Of a stretch of 64,000 bases of DNA, positions 1 through 8,616 are shown piece by piece. A program made the position numbers and the translations under genes. Source of the DNA: an uncultured Collinsella sp. (lineage in GTDB: Bacteria; Actinomycetota; Coriobacteriia; Coriobacteriales; Coriobacteriaceae); contig CABUSV010000007.1 of assembly GCA_902494345.1 (NCBI GenBank), forward strand, positions 44,559 to 108,558, read 5' to 3'. How positions within the stretch are numbered: position 1 is the first letter of the stretch; each line of letters opens with the position of its first letter. Below the pieces are notes generated by a model that was not told the DNA's origin, did not search any database, and was given only the letters and a program-made list of their open reading frames with translations.

Positions 1-611
1 TTGTCGATACCGAGTATTACTACTTGGGCGAGACTGCCGCGTTTGCCAAGGAGCTTGGACTTAATCTGACTCAAGAGGAGTTGAATGGGCAGGTCGGTAC
101 CTCGCATCAGTTCTTCCTGCATATGCTGGTCGATTGGTTTGAGCGCGCCGGTAAGGGACACTTCACTGGCGAGGAGGCGTTGGCCCGTTGGGACGAGTGG
201 GCGCATAAGCGTCCGCGTGACTATCAGGCTTTGATTAACCCAGGCGCCGTGGATACGATTCGAGAGCTGCCGCGCCGTGGCGTTCGCGTGGCGCTTGCCA
301 GCTCGTCTCCCATGGTTAGCATCGAGGAAGTGCTCAACGCATGCGGGCTGTCTGATGCCTTTGAGTATGTGGTGAGCGGCGAGCAGTTTAAGGAGAGCAA
401 ACCCGAGCCCGACATCTACCTGCATGCGCTGGACCTGCTGGGGCTGCCCGCGAATTGTTGCTGCTGCGTTGAGGATTCCGTTCCGGGCATTACCGCGGGT
501 AAGCGAGCCGGTCTGACGGTCATTGCCAAGCGCGAGGAACGCTTTGGCTTTAGCCAGGATGCCGCGGACAAGATTATCGACCAGCTGCCGGAGCTGCTCA
601 CGCTTTCTTAG
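1..611 (+). CDS. HAD-superfamily hydrolase, beta-phosphoglucomutase-like (5' end outside window)
   Basis: The reading frame is open from the left edge; the first visible residues, VDTEYYYLGE, match the usual DxDGVLVDTE start of the family, so only about ten residues are missing. Later HAD motifs are visible: a Ser-containing motif II (ALASSSP), the motif III lysine (KESKPEPD) and the motif IV acidic pair (CVEDSVPGI). Such enzymes dephosphorylate or isomerise small sugar phosphates in the cytosol. It lies about 150 bases before the GntR gene on the same strand, next to the fructosamine locus, so a sugar-phosphate substrate from that pathway is possible but not shown. Confidence 0.85.
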   Translation, partial: VDTEYYYLGETAAFAKELGLNLTQEELNGQVGTSHQFFLHMLVDWFERAGKGHFTGEEALARWDEWAHKRPRDYQALINPGAVDTIRELPRRGVRVALASSSPMVSIEEVLNACGLSDAFEYVVSGEQFKESKPEPDIYLHALDLLGLPANCCCCVEDSVPGITAGKRAGLTVIAKREERFGFSQDAADKIIDQLPELLTLS

Positions 612-760
612 GAGCGCGGTAGTTGCGCGTTTTTCGGGTCAGATGAGTAAATACCCGACATTTTGGTGCGGCACCTAGCATACTTTAAGCTAATGCGGGC
701 TAAGGACTTGCTGAATGCCCTTAAGCCCGTTTTAGACTTAATTGTGCTGGGAGAGGGTAT

Positions 761-1504
761 ATGCCACCGACTGAAGGGCTAACTGACGGTAAAGCAGCGA
801 TACCGCTGTACCAACAGGTTATCGATATCATTAAAAACGAAATCAATTCCGGTGCCTACAAGGCGGGCGCGCGGATACCCAACGAATTCGAATTGGCTGA
901 GAACTATAAAGTTGGCCGCGTTACCGTGCGACGCGCTATTGAGGAGCTCGTCCAGCAGGGCTATCTAACGAAGCGGCAGGGGAAAGGCACGTTTGTCAAT
1001 GCCCCCAAGCTTAAGCGCAAGATTCGCCAGAAGGATGACGTCCAGAGTTTTTCGGACGCATGCCGCGTTAACGGAATGGAGCCGGGGGCGTGCGTCATTT
1101 CGAGAAAGATACTGCCGGCAGATTCTACCGAAGCGCAGTTCTTTGGTGTTCCCGTTGGAACTGATTTGATTTGCGTTGAGCGTGTACGTACTGCCGATGG
1201 AGTCCCCGTCATGCTCGAGAACAACATATACGTTTACGAGGACAACGCCTATCTATCAACGGCACCTCTATCTAACCAATCCATTTTTGAGTCCGTGCGC
1301 AACCGAACGGGCCGCACGCCCGCGTTTACCGACCCGTGCACGCTCGAGATCGCGTGCGCGTCGCCCGAGGTCGCTCGGCTGTTGGCAGTTCCCGTTGGCG
1401 AACCCTTGTTTTATATGGAAGCCTTCTTTTTCGATGAGCAGCGGCGGCCGTTTATCATCGGTCGTCAGCGGATCGTTGGGTCTCGCTACGTTTTTGACAT
1501 TTAG
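761..1504 (+). CDS. GntR-family regulator with UTRA ligand domain
   Basis: A 247-residue regulator of the GntR/HutC type. Residues about 17-85 form the winged helix (PLYQQVIDIIKNEI, then VGRVTVRRAIEELVQQGYL and the KGTFV wing). Residues about 100-240 form a UTRA effector domain, which usually binds a phosphorylated sugar or a related metabolite. The gene is directly upstream of the transporter and Frl-like enzymes and on the same strand, as frlR is in fructoselysine operons, so it probably represses that operon and is released by a fructosamine phosphate (inference). Start: ATG at 761 after a GGGAGAGGG-rich stretch. Confidence 0.9.
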   Translation: MPPTEGLTDGKAAIPLYQQVIDIIKNEINSGAYKAGARIPNEFELAENYKVGRVTVRRAIEELVQQGYLTKRQGKGTFVNAPKLKRKIRQKDDVQSFSDACRVNGMEPGACVISRKILPADSTEAQFFGVPVGTDLICVERVRTADGVPVMLENNIYVYEDNAYLSTAPLSNQSIFESVRNRTGRTPAFTDPCTLEIACASPEVARLLAVPVGEPLFYMEAFFFDEQRRPFIIGRQRIVGSRYVFDI

Positions 1505-1514
1505 GACATTGCGA

Positions 1515-1554
1515 ATGGAAACGCCCGGTGGATCATCTCACCGGGCGTTTCCAT
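1515..1554 (+). terminator. Perfect 16-bp hairpin after the GntR gene
   Basis: ATGGAAACGCCCGGTG at 1515-1530 pairs perfectly with 1539-1554 across an 8-base loop, 11 bases after the regulator stop codon. There is no T-run after it, so it may be a weak terminator or an mRNA 3' processing hairpin separating regulator and operon. Confidence 0.6.
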
Positions 1555-1641
1555 ACCGTTCACGGCGCGAACACAACCGTTCAACCGCGTTGCGGCAACC
1601 AGTTTGAAATTATCTTGATGAAGGAAAAAGCTGCTGGTAAT

Positions 1642-1680
1642 CTATGGGACGTCATAGAACGTTTGCCTTATGCAAGCGTT
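1642..1680. promoter_or_regulatory. Candidate operator palindromes before the transporter gene
   Basis: Two adjacent dyads lie 40-80 bases before the transporter start: CTATG-6-CATAG at 1642-1657 and AACGTTTGC-CTTAT-GCAAGCGTT at 1658-1680 (one G:T mismatch). Their place upstream of the first structural gene suits binding by the GntR-type regulator next door. This is inferred from position and symmetry only. Confidence 0.4.
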
Positions 1681-1722
1681 GAAGCGAGATGCGATGCAGT
1701 CTCGAGTTCTTTGGAGGTATCT

Positions 1723-3186
1723 ATGTCAGATACGAAGGCGAAGAAGACAAACAGACGTTTTAAGTTCAAATTACCGCATGTCTATACGATCATGTTCTTG
1801 CTGATCGTTGTCTTTGCGGTCCTGACTTGGATCGTTCCCTCGGGTCAGTATCAGCGCAAGACGATTTCGACAGCGGCGGGCGAGCGCGAAGTCGCCGTTG
1901 CTGGAACCTATGAGCAGGTCGATAAGAACTACACCGATTCCGAGACCGGCGAGACCATCAATCTGGGTCAGGATATCTTCGCGGTCCTGCAAGCGCCCAC
2001 TAAGGGCATCCAGGAGGCTGCCGACGTCGTTGCGTTCGTCTTATTGATTGGCGGATCGTTCGCAATCATCACCAAGACCAACGCTTTGAATGCCGGCATG
2101 AGCCGTGTGATTAAAAAGCTCAAGAACAAGGACATCCTCATCATTCCCATTACGATGACGTTGCTGTCCATTTGCGGCACTACGTTTGGCATGTCTGAGG
2201 AAGCCCTGCCGTTCTATGCCATCTTCATTCCCATCATGATGGGTATCGGTTATGACTCGATGACGGCATTCATCATCTGCTTCCTTGGTCCTAACCTGGG
2301 ATATTGTGCTTCGACCATCGACCCGTTTAATGTTTTGATCGCCCAGGGCATCATTGGCATCGAGGGCAATCCTCAGCTGTGGCTGCGCGCCGTTTCTTGG
2401 GTCATCTTTACTGCCGTCGGTAGCGCATGGGCCATGCGCTACGCTATGCGCGTCAAGAAAAACCCCGAGTCGTCCATTACGTACGAGGACGACAAGCTCA
2501 AGCGTGTTGAGTTTTCCGTGACCGATGCCTCCATCGAGGAAGAGTTCACTACCCGTCAGAAGCTCGTACTTATCGATTTTGCCTGCGGTATGGGCATTAT
2601 CGTCTGGGGTCTTGTTACCCAGGGCTGGTACATGAATGAGATTTCCGCCGTGTTCCTTGGCATGGGCTTGCTTGCCGGTATCCTGGGCGGTCTTGACCAG
2701 CAGACGATCGCTGAGGAGTTCGTTAAGGGTCTCGCCGATTTTGCGTACGCTGCTATCGTTATCGGTATCGCTCGCGGTATTCTGGTCATCGCCGAGGGCG
2801 GCATGATCATCGACACCATCCTCCAGGCGCTCGCTACTGCGCTCGCCGGTGCACCCGCTGCCGTCTACACCACGTTTATGTATATCGTCCTTGGCCTGCT
2901 CTCTTTGCTGGTTCCCTCGAGTTCTGGACTTGCGGCGCTCACCATGCCCGTCATGGGTCCGCTGACCGAGCTTATGGGCCTCAATCCCGAAGCTGCCGTT
3001 ACCGCGCTCCAGTTTGCTAATCAGACCATCAACACCATCAGTCCCGTGGCGGGCATGACGGTCGCCGGCCTTGCCGTGGCTAAGATTTCGTTTGGCCAAT
3101 GGTGGAAGACCATTTGGAAGTTCTTCATTTTCATGGTTGTCTTTGGCCTGATCGTAACGGCAATCTCTGGCATGCTTCCGGTGTAG
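1723..3186 (+). CDS. DcuC/YfcC-family membrane transporter, candidate fructosamine importer
   Basis: A 487-residue polytopic membrane protein of the C4-dicarboxylate/YfcC carrier family (DcuC fold): an Arg/Lys-rich cytosolic start, a first membrane helix (YTIMFLLIVVFAVLTWIVPSG), the family loop with PSGQY, and about 11-12 hydrophobic segments, with a PSSSGLAALTMP re-entrant-type motif near residue 400. ATG at 1723 was chosen because TTGGAGGTATCT precedes it; a longer frame to 1528 would run through the upstream hairpin. Relatives move dicarboxylates or basic amino acids. Being the first gene of a fructoselysine-type operon, it probably imports a fructosamine or glycated dipeptide, in place of the APC-type FrlA of E. 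coli (inference). Confidence 0.85.
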   Translation: MSDTKAKKTNRRFKFKLPHVYTIMFLLIVVFAVLTWIVPSGQYQRKTISTAAGEREVAVAGTYEQVDKNYTDSETGETINLGQDIFAVLQAPTKGIQEAADVVAFVLLIGGSFAIITKTNALNAGMSRVIKKLKNKDILIIPITMTLLSICGTTFGMSEEALPFYAIFIPIMMGIGYDSMTAFIICFLGPNLGYCASTIDPFNVLIAQGIIGIEGNPQLWLRAVSWVIFTAVGSAWAMRYAMRVKKNPESSITYEDDKLKRVEFSVTDASIEEEFTTRQKLVLIDFACGMGIIVWGLVTQGWYMNEISAVFLGMGLLAGILGGLDQQTIAEEFVKGLADFAYAAIVIGIARGILVIAEGGMIIDTILQALATALAGAPAAVYTTFMYIVLGLLSLLVPSSSGLAALTMPVMGPLTELMGLNPEAAVTALQFANQTINTISPVAGMTVAGLAVAKISFGQWWKTIWKFFIFMVVFGLIVTAISGMLPV

Positions 3187-3195
3187 GTGGTTGTG

Positions 3196-4779
3196 ATGTC
3201 TGATCGTTTAACGGTCCTGACGTCTAAGAGCGTCTTTACCGGTACGGGGGACCTGCCGTTCGAAGGTTTCGTAGCGGTCCGTGGCAATCGAATTGAGGCG
3301 GTTGGCACCAAGTGTGAGGTAGCTTCGTATTTGACCCAGGCGGACGAGGTAGTTGATCTGGGCGACCGTACCGTCATGCCTGGCCTGATCGATGTGCATA
3401 CCTTCTATACAGGCTGGGCGCTGCGGACGTTGGGGTCTGATCTGTCCGGCATCGCTGATGCCAAAGAGGCCGTGTCGCTCTTGCGTGCATGGAAAGAAGA
3501 TCATCCGGATTGCGCGGCGGCTTTTGGCCACAGCCTACTCGAAACGTTGGCATCGGATGCCGAGAACGCAAATACGGCAGCTGTGTTTGACGATTGTTTT
3601 GGCGATATCCCTGTCGTCTGCTTTACACCGGGTGCGGAGACCTGCGTTCTCAATGCTGCCGCCAGTGCACGATACGGCTTTACACCCCAGGCGTGCTATG
3701 CCGAGAAGATCTGGCGCATGATGAGCGATTTCCTCGCGCTGCCCGAGGTACGTGCGGGGTATTCGGACTACATGAGCATGCTTAACGAGCGCGGCGTTAC
3801 CGCCATCAAGGAGATGGCGTTTGATGACTACTACGGTTTTGCCGACGAAATGGCTCGCCGTGAGGAATCTGGTGAGCTGACGGTTCGCGTCTCTATGATG
3901 TCGCAGCCGGTGGGTGCCGGTGCAAATCTGGCATATGCCCGCGAGGCACGAGAGCGCTTCCGGGGACCGTTCGTTCGTTTTTCTGGCTTCAACCGTATGA
4001 CCGATCGCGGCGTATGGGCGGGGCTTGCCGAGATGATTGACCCCTATGAGGACACGGCCGATGCGGGCGCTGCCGGCAAGACGGTTGTCGAGGAGCCCGA
4101 GTGGGATCTGATTGAGAACGAGCTGCGCGCAATTGATGCTGACGGCTTCCGATATTCCTTGCATTGCCAGGGCGATGGCGCCGTTCGTCGCACCGTGGCG
4201 CTCTATGCCTCGCTGCCTCGAGACGAGCATGGACGGTTGCTTCGCCGCCATGCGATTACCGATCTCGAGAACTCTGATCCGACCGATCTTGTCAAGTTTG
4301 GCAAGTTAGGTGGAATTTGCGAGGTCTATCCGCAGATTCTGACGCTGGACCGGCGCGAGGATTGCCTGTCGATGATGCGTCGACAAATTGGCAAGACGCG
4401 ACTTTTGCACAGCTGGAATCGCCGCGGCATGGAAGATTCCGGATGCACGGTGTGCTGTGGTACGGATTTGCCGCTGCTGATTCCGAGCCTGGGCGAGTCA
4501 ATCTACAGTGCGTGCGGCGGATACTTCGACGATGGACTGCCCGTGAATGAGGCCAACGCGCTGACGCTTGTCGAGCTCTTGCGTGCTTGGACTGCCGGGG
4601 GCGCGTACGATCTGATGCGCGAAGACGAGCTGGGTACGCTCGAGGTCGGCAAGCTTGCTGATATCTGCGTGCTCGATCGGGATGTGTTCGACCTCGATTA
4701 TCGCGACGCACGCGATCTTTCGGTTGATATGACGATGTCGGACGGACAAATCGTGTTCGATCGAAATAAGGAGGCATAG
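3196..4779 (+). CDS. Amidohydrolase of the YtcJ-like (amidohydrolase_3) type
   Basis: About 527 residues, with the N-terminal beta-sandwich (ILTSKSVFTG, GNRIEAVG, VVDLGDRTVMPGLIDVH) and the barrel of metal-dependent amidohydrolases. The first metal motif reads DVHTFY near residue 68, where relatives usually have HxH, so one ligand is absent or moved. Later elements are HCQGDGAVR, RRHAITD and a terminal CGTDLPL aspartate. It starts 9 bases after the transporter stop and ends one base before the FrlC-like start, so it is translated with the operon. A deacylase or peptidase acting on N-blocked or peptide-bound fructosamines would fit, but the substrate is not known. Confidence 0.75.
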   Translation: MSDRLTVLTSKSVFTGTGDLPFEGFVAVRGNRIEAVGTKCEVASYLTQADEVVDLGDRTVMPGLIDVHTFYTGWALRTLGSDLSGIADAKEAVSLLRAWKEDHPDCAAAFGHSLLETLASDAENANTAAVFDDCFGDIPVVCFTPGAETCVLNAAASARYGFTPQACYAEKIWRMMSDFLALPEVRAGYSDYMSMLNERGVTAIKEMAFDDYYGFADEMARREESGELTVRVSMMSQPVGAGANLAYAREARERFRGPFVRFSGFNRMTDRGVWAGLAEMIDPYEDTADAGAAGKTVVEEPEWDLIENELRAIDADGFRYSLHCQGDGAVRRTVALYASLPRDEHGRLLRRHAITDLENSDPTDLVKFGKLGGICEVYPQILTLDRREDCLSMMRRQIGKTRLLHSWNRRGMEDSGCTVCCGTDLPLLIPSLGESIYSACGGYFDDGLPVNEANALTLVELLRAWTAGGAYDLMREDELGTLEVGKLADICVLDRDVFDLDYRDARDLSVDMTMSDGQIVFDRNKEA

Positions 4780-4780
4780 G

Positions 4781-5632
4781 ATGTCTGAATCCAAGCCGAC
4801 GCTGCGCCGCGAACAGATTGCGGGCATGAATATCCACTACATCATGTGGTCGCTCGATTACTTCCTTGATGTGCAGCAGCGTTTGGGCTTTGAGTCCATT
4901 GAGCTGTGGTGTGCGGAGCCGCATGTGACACTCGACCATACGGGCTACTTTGAGGCTGAGGTCCTGGCGAAAAAAGCTGCAGACCGTGGGCTTAGGTATC
5001 GTACTCTGTGCCCCGAGAATGTTGTCTATCCTTGGCAATACTGCGCACGCAAACCGCTGCATGAACAGCGCAGCCTGGCGTACTTTAAGCACGGCATTGA
5101 GCTTGCCGAGGTACTTGGGTGCGACCGTATGTCCGTCAACTCGGGCTGGGGCGACTGGGACGAGGACCGCGAGGAAGCCTGGAAGCGCAGCCGCGAGCAC
5201 ATGTCCATTCTGGCGGAGTATGCCGGCGAGCACGGTCTGGTGCTTACGATGGAAAGCCTGCGTCCCGAGGAGAGCAACCTTGTGACGACGGTTTCCGATG
5301 CGAAGCGCATGATTGACGAGGTCGCGAGCCCGTACTTACAGCCCATGGTTGATACAACCGCGATGGGCGTTGCAGGCGAGACGCTCGAGGACTGGTTTGC
5401 CGCCTTTGGTGATGGGGCAATTCACGAGATGCACTTTATCGACGGTGATCCGTATGGCCATCTGGTGTGGGGCGATGGCAAGCACGATATGGACGCCTTC
5501 GTTGCCACGCTCAACGCCCATGGTTTCGACGGCATGCTGGGCCAGGAAATCACGGACGGTCGTTACTATGATGACCCGGCGGCGGCAGATGCCAAGAACA
5601 TGGCCGCATTCGAGAAATATCTGATTGACTAA
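4781..5632 (+). CDS. frlC: FrlC-like sugar epimerase/isomerase (TIM barrel)
   Basis: 283 residues of the xylose-isomerase-like TIM-barrel family. Residues resembling the metal tetrad of FrlC/tagatose-epimerase enzymes are visible: Glu158 (TMESL), Asp191 (PMVDTTA), His218 (EMHFIDGD) and Glu256 (GQEI). The stretch LRPEESNLV resembles the LTPYESNVV of E. coli FrlC. FrlC interconverts fructoselysine and psicoselysine; here it may epimerise a fructosamine before phosphorylation. The gene follows the amidohydrolase with a one-base gap. The family call is firm, the exact substrate is inferred from the neighbours. Confidence 0.75.
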   Translation: MSESKPTLRREQIAGMNIHYIMWSLDYFLDVQQRLGFESIELWCAEPHVTLDHTGYFEAEVLAKKAADRGLRYRTLCPENVVYPWQYCARKPLHEQRSLAYFKHGIELAEVLGCDRMSVNSGWGDWDEDREEAWKRSREHMSILAEYAGEHGLVLTMESLRPEESNLVTTVSDAKRMIDEVASPYLQPMVDTTAMGVAGETLEDWFAAFGDGAIHEMHFIDGDPYGHLVWGDGKHDMDAFVATLNAHGFDGMLGQEITDGRYYDDPAAADAKNMAAFEKYLID

Positions 5633-5694
5633 AACAACTATCGGCCACGCAACCAACGTCATTGATTGTGGACCAAACAAGAAAGGAACTGGAT

Positions 5695-6663
5695 ATGAAC
5701 GCACACGACCTGATCAAAGAGGCAATTGCCGAGAAGGGCAAGTTCGACAGCGTCTACTGGATTGCTTGCGGTGGCTCCATGATCGATTTGATCCCGGCTC
5801 ATGAGCTTCTGCAGCGCGAGGCAACCACCTTCACTTCGTATATCTATACGGCTCGCGAGTTTGATATCATGCGCCCGCGCCGCTTGGGTGAGAAATCCCT
5901 GGTCATTGCTTGCAGCCACAGTGGCAACACCCCCGAGGTCGTCGAGGGCTGTGAGATTGCCCTTGCTGCCGGCGCTACGGTGATCGCCCAGACCGACAAC
6001 GCTGGATCCAAGATTGACTCCGGCAAGTGGACCACGTGGGTCTACCCGTGGGGCGAGGGCGTGCCGCAGGCCGAGGTCCCCGCTGGCATTTCGCTGTCGC
6101 TTGCGGCCGAGCTGCTCGATCAGCAGGAGGGCTACGCCGATCTTGCCGATATGTATGCCGGTATTGCTGAGATGGATAAGATTCTTCCTCCGGCACGCGA
6201 GAAGGTAAATGCCGAGCTGGGCGATCGTTTTGCCAAGCTTTGCCAGGAGCACGAGTTCTTCTACATTCTGGGCAGCGGTCCCAACTTTAGCCAGACCTAT
6301 GGTTTCGCTATCTGCTCTCTTATGGAGATGCAGTGGCAGCACTGCAGCTACATCCACTCTGCCGAGTACTTCCACGGCCCCTTCGAGGCTACTCAGGATG
6401 GCGTTTTTTACTTCCTGCAGATGGGCTCCAGCGAGTGCCGTGCTATGGACGAGCGCGCCCTGGCGTTCCTTAAGACGCATACCGATACGCTGATGGTGCT
6501 TGATGCCAAGGAGTACGGTATGGAAGCCGTGCCGGCGAGCGTCCGTGCCTATCTGGACCCGGTGCTGTTCTACGCCATGAACTGCGAGCTGCGCGCCGCA
6601 CGCGGCAAGGTGTTTGATCACGATCCCGATTTCCGCCGCTATATGGGTGTTGTCGAGTACTAG
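5695..6663 (+). CDS. frlB: FrlB-like fructosamine 6-phosphate deglycase (SIS domains)
   Basis: 322 residues with tandem SIS sugar-isomerase folds: WIACGGSMID near residue 20 and a CSHSGNTPEV phosphate-binding loop near residue 75. The C-terminal half carries SAEYFHGPFE and ends DFRRYMGVVEY, closely like E. coli FrlB (SGEFRHGPLE and RRYYGGLVEY). The enzyme cleaves fructoselysine 6-phosphate to glucose 6-phosphate and the free amine. ATG at 5695 is preceded by GAAAGGAACTGGAT; an in-frame upstream start at 5662 has no such site. It sits 62 bases after frlC and 14 bases before frlD. Confidence 0.85.
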   Translation: MNAHDLIKEAIAEKGKFDSVYWIACGGSMIDLIPAHELLQREATTFTSYIYTAREFDIMRPRRLGEKSLVIACSHSGNTPEVVEGCEIALAAGATVIAQTDNAGSKIDSGKWTTWVYPWGEGVPQAEVPAGISLSLAAELLDQQEGYADLADMYAGIAEMDKILPPAREKVNAELGDRFAKLCQEHEFFYILGSGPNFSQTYGFAICSLMEMQWQHCSYIHSAEYFHGPFEATQDGVFYFLQMGSSECRAMDERALAFLKTHTDTLMVLDAKEYGMEAVPASVRAYLDPVLFYAMNCELRAARGKVFDHDPDFRRYMGVVEY

Positions 6664-6677
6664 AAGGGGCAAAGGCC

Positions 6678-7541
6678 ATGGCATTTAACGTTAACGCGCT
6701 CGGATTTGGCGACAACGTCGTCGATCGCTACGAGCATATCCACACCATGTATCCCGGCGGCAATGCGGTGAACTTCGCCGTTTATGCCAAGAAATGCGGT
6801 GCCGCACGCTCTGCATACATGGGCATTTTTGGCAATGACGCCGCTGCCGAGCATGTCATTGCAAGCCTCGAGGATGAGGGTATCGAGCTTGACAAGTGCG
6901 AGCAGATGATTGGCGAGAACGGAGCGGCTCGCGTGACCGTCGTTGACGGTGACCGTGTCTTCCTTGGCTCCAACGAGGGCGGTATCCGTGGCGATGCGCG
7001 CTATGTCCTCGATCGCTTTGACCTTGCGTACATGAAGCAGTTCGATGTGGTTCATTCGGGCAACTACTGCTTTACCGAGCGCGAGCTGCCCAAGTTGAAG
7101 GCTGTGGGCGTCACGGTCTCTTTTGACTTTTCGGACGACTCCACCGACGAGTACTACGAGCAGATTGCGCCCTACGTCGATTTCGCTTTCTTTAGTGCGG
7201 CGGATGCCGCGAGCGAGGACGAGATTCGCGAGCGTCTGGCATGGGTGAAGGGTCTGGGTCCGCGTTTTGTGTCGGCTACGGCGGGCGCCGAGGGCTGCAT
7301 TGCTTACGACGGCGAGCGTTATTACCGCCAGCTGGCTAAACCGGTAACGGACATGAAGGACACCATGGGGGCGGGCGACTCGTTCCTCACCTCGTTTTTG
7401 ATGTGCTATCTCGATTCCGTCAAGCGTGGTGAGGATGGCGCCGAGGCCATCGAGCGCGCGCTCGACTTTGCTGCCGGGTTTGCTTCGACCGTGTGCGGCA
7501 TGGAAGGTTCTTGGGGCCACGGAGCACCAATCGTCGAATAG
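6678..7541 (+). CDS. frlD: FrlD-like fructosamine kinase (PfkB family)
   Basis: 287-residue ribokinase-fold enzyme. It has the FrlD-like start GDNVVDRY, the substrate motif GGNAVNFAVY at about 27-36, FDFSDDS near 150 and the PfkB signature DTMGAGDSF at 228-236 with catalytic Asp234. FrlD phosphorylates fructoselysine on C6, making the substrate of FrlB, which is encoded just upstream. It is the last gene of the operon and is followed by a strong GC hairpin. Confidence 0.88.
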   Translation: MAFNVNALGFGDNVVDRYEHIHTMYPGGNAVNFAVYAKKCGAARSAYMGIFGNDAAAEHVIASLEDEGIELDKCEQMIGENGAARVTVVDGDRVFLGSNEGGIRGDARYVLDRFDLAYMKQFDVVHSGNYCFTERELPKLKAVGVTVSFDFSDDSTDEYYEQIAPYVDFAFFSAADAASEDEIRERLAWVKGLGPRFVSATAGAEGCIAYDGERYYRQLAKPVTDMKDTMGAGDSFLTSFLMCYLDSVKRGEDGAEAIERALDFAAGFASTVCGMEGSWGHGAPIVE

Positions 7542-7586
7542 CCGAGCGGTCCCGGGGAGGTGCGGGTGCCTCCCCGGGACTCGGTG
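7539..7586 (+). terminator. Strong GC hairpin after frlD
   Basis: CCGAGCGGTCCCGGGGAGG at about 7541 pairs with CCTCCCCGGGACTCGG ending near 7584, around a TGCGGGTG loop, starting at the frlD stop codon. It probably ends the frl operon transcript; a run of A rather than T follows. Confidence 0.6.
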
Positions 7587-7587
7587 T

Positions 7588-7810
7588 GCAAAAAATGCCA
7601 AATATGAGTACTGTGACTAATTTAGTCGCAGCAAAATCAACCCCTTCAGATGTGATTTGAGCGTCTGGAGGGGTTTAAGATTTGCGAAAACGCAGGATGA
7701 ATGACTGTAAAAGCTTTAATTAGCGGACAATCGAGGATTATTCTGGCGGTTGGGAAGTTAAAAGTAATGTATCCATTCCGGTAGCAGTACTCATATTTGG
7801 CATTTTTTGC
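7588..7810. repeat. MITE-like element with 26-bp perfect terminal inverted repeats
   Basis: The first 26 bases (7588-7613, GCAAAAAATGCCAAATATGA...) are the exact reverse complement of 7785-7810. The 171-base interior has no reading frame and contains its own hairpin: AACCCCTTCAGATG at about 7649 pairs with CGTCTGGAGGGGTT near 7670. The whole fills the gap between the convergent frlD and tatD genes. It may be a non-autonomous mobile element or a large bidirectional terminator. No target-site duplication is obvious. Confidence 0.7.
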
Positions 7811-7819
7811 CCACAGGGG

Positions 7820-8602
7820 TTAGCGAAGGTCAAATCCAGAGTGCGCATTTGTTAAAACTGCTGACTCGATGCGCTCTGCGTCACAATTTTTGAGCGAGGC
7901 GATGCGTTCTGAGGTCCTTGTGAGCGATTTGATGAGCGACTGCGCGCTTGTTTCTGTGTTTGCCTCCGCTGGTGCATCGGTCTCGAGCAGTAAACGATCG
8001 AGTGGAATCTGTCGTGCGTATTCGCGTCCTCGTTTAGACGCGAGCATGCGTTCGTTGACGGAAAAATAGCAGCTCGCATCACGCGCGCGGACGAGTTCGT
8101 CCGAAGTGCCGCTAAACCAGTGGAAGATGATAACGGGGGAGTCGGGGTTTGGGATGAGTAGTCCATGCGATTCGAGGACGTCCAGTACGGCTCCTGCCGA
8201 ACGAACGGCGTGAATTGATATCACGCGCCCGGTAAGAGGATGCTGCACGAGTGTATCGCAGAGCCGGTCAAATGCCTGTATTTGTAGCGGCTCACTTCCG
8301 GCAAAGCGTGCGGAAAAGTCGAGTCCCACCTCGCCGATGTAGCGCTCTTGGGCAGCAACTTCGCAAAGCAGATCGACTTCGGCAGGACCGCAGCGGCCGT
8401 CGGCGAGCCACCAGGGGTGGAGCCCAACGCCAGCGATGATGCCTGGTAGGCGACGGGCGCGCTCGTTTGCGGCCGAAAAGTCGCGTGGGTCGACCCCGCA
8501 GTCAAAGAGCCCCAGACCCGACGCCGCCGACTCACTGGCTGCAGCATCGGGGCCGAGCATCAAATCAAGATGACAATGCGTGTCAAAGAATTGCGGTTCC
8601 AT
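7820..8602 (-). CDS. TatD-family metal-dependent DNase
   Basis: 260 residues. Metal motifs are in the expected order: DTHCHLD at residues 7-13, IGEVGLDF near 90, SIHAVRS near 128, IIFHWFSG near 158 and LLETDAP near 208. TatD enzymes are amidohydrolase-fold 3'-5' exonucleases or deoxyribonucleases. The gene lies just downstream of tcdA on the same strand with a 14-base gap, so the two are probably cotranscribed. Family length is normal. Confidence 0.85.
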   Translation of the reverse strand: MEPQFFDTHCHLDLMLGPDAAASESAASGLGLFDCGVDPRDFSAANERARRLPGIIAGVGLHPWWLADGRCGPAEVDLLCEVAAQERYIGEVGLDFSARFAGSEPLQIQAFDRLCDTLVQHPLTGRVISIHAVRSAGAVLDVLESHGLLIPNPDSPVIIFHWFSGTSDELVRARDASCYFSVNERMLASKRGREYARQIPLDRLLLETDAPAEANTETSAQSLIKSLTRTSERIASLKNCDAERIESAVLTNAHSGFDLR

Positions 8603-8616
8603 CGCAGGACATCCTG

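Noticed and set aside
1528..1722. 65-residue extension of the transporter
   Set aside because: It would be translated through the hairpin and candidate operators and lacks a ribosome site; ATG 1723 with GGAGG is preferred.
2041..3099. Long open frames opposite real genes (also 10523-12682, 12615-14210, 37838-39439, 40503-41933)
   Set aside because: They are Gly/Arg/His/Val-rich mirror images caused by high third-position GC in the real genes, have no ribosome sites and no recognisable domains; some run across unrelated genes.
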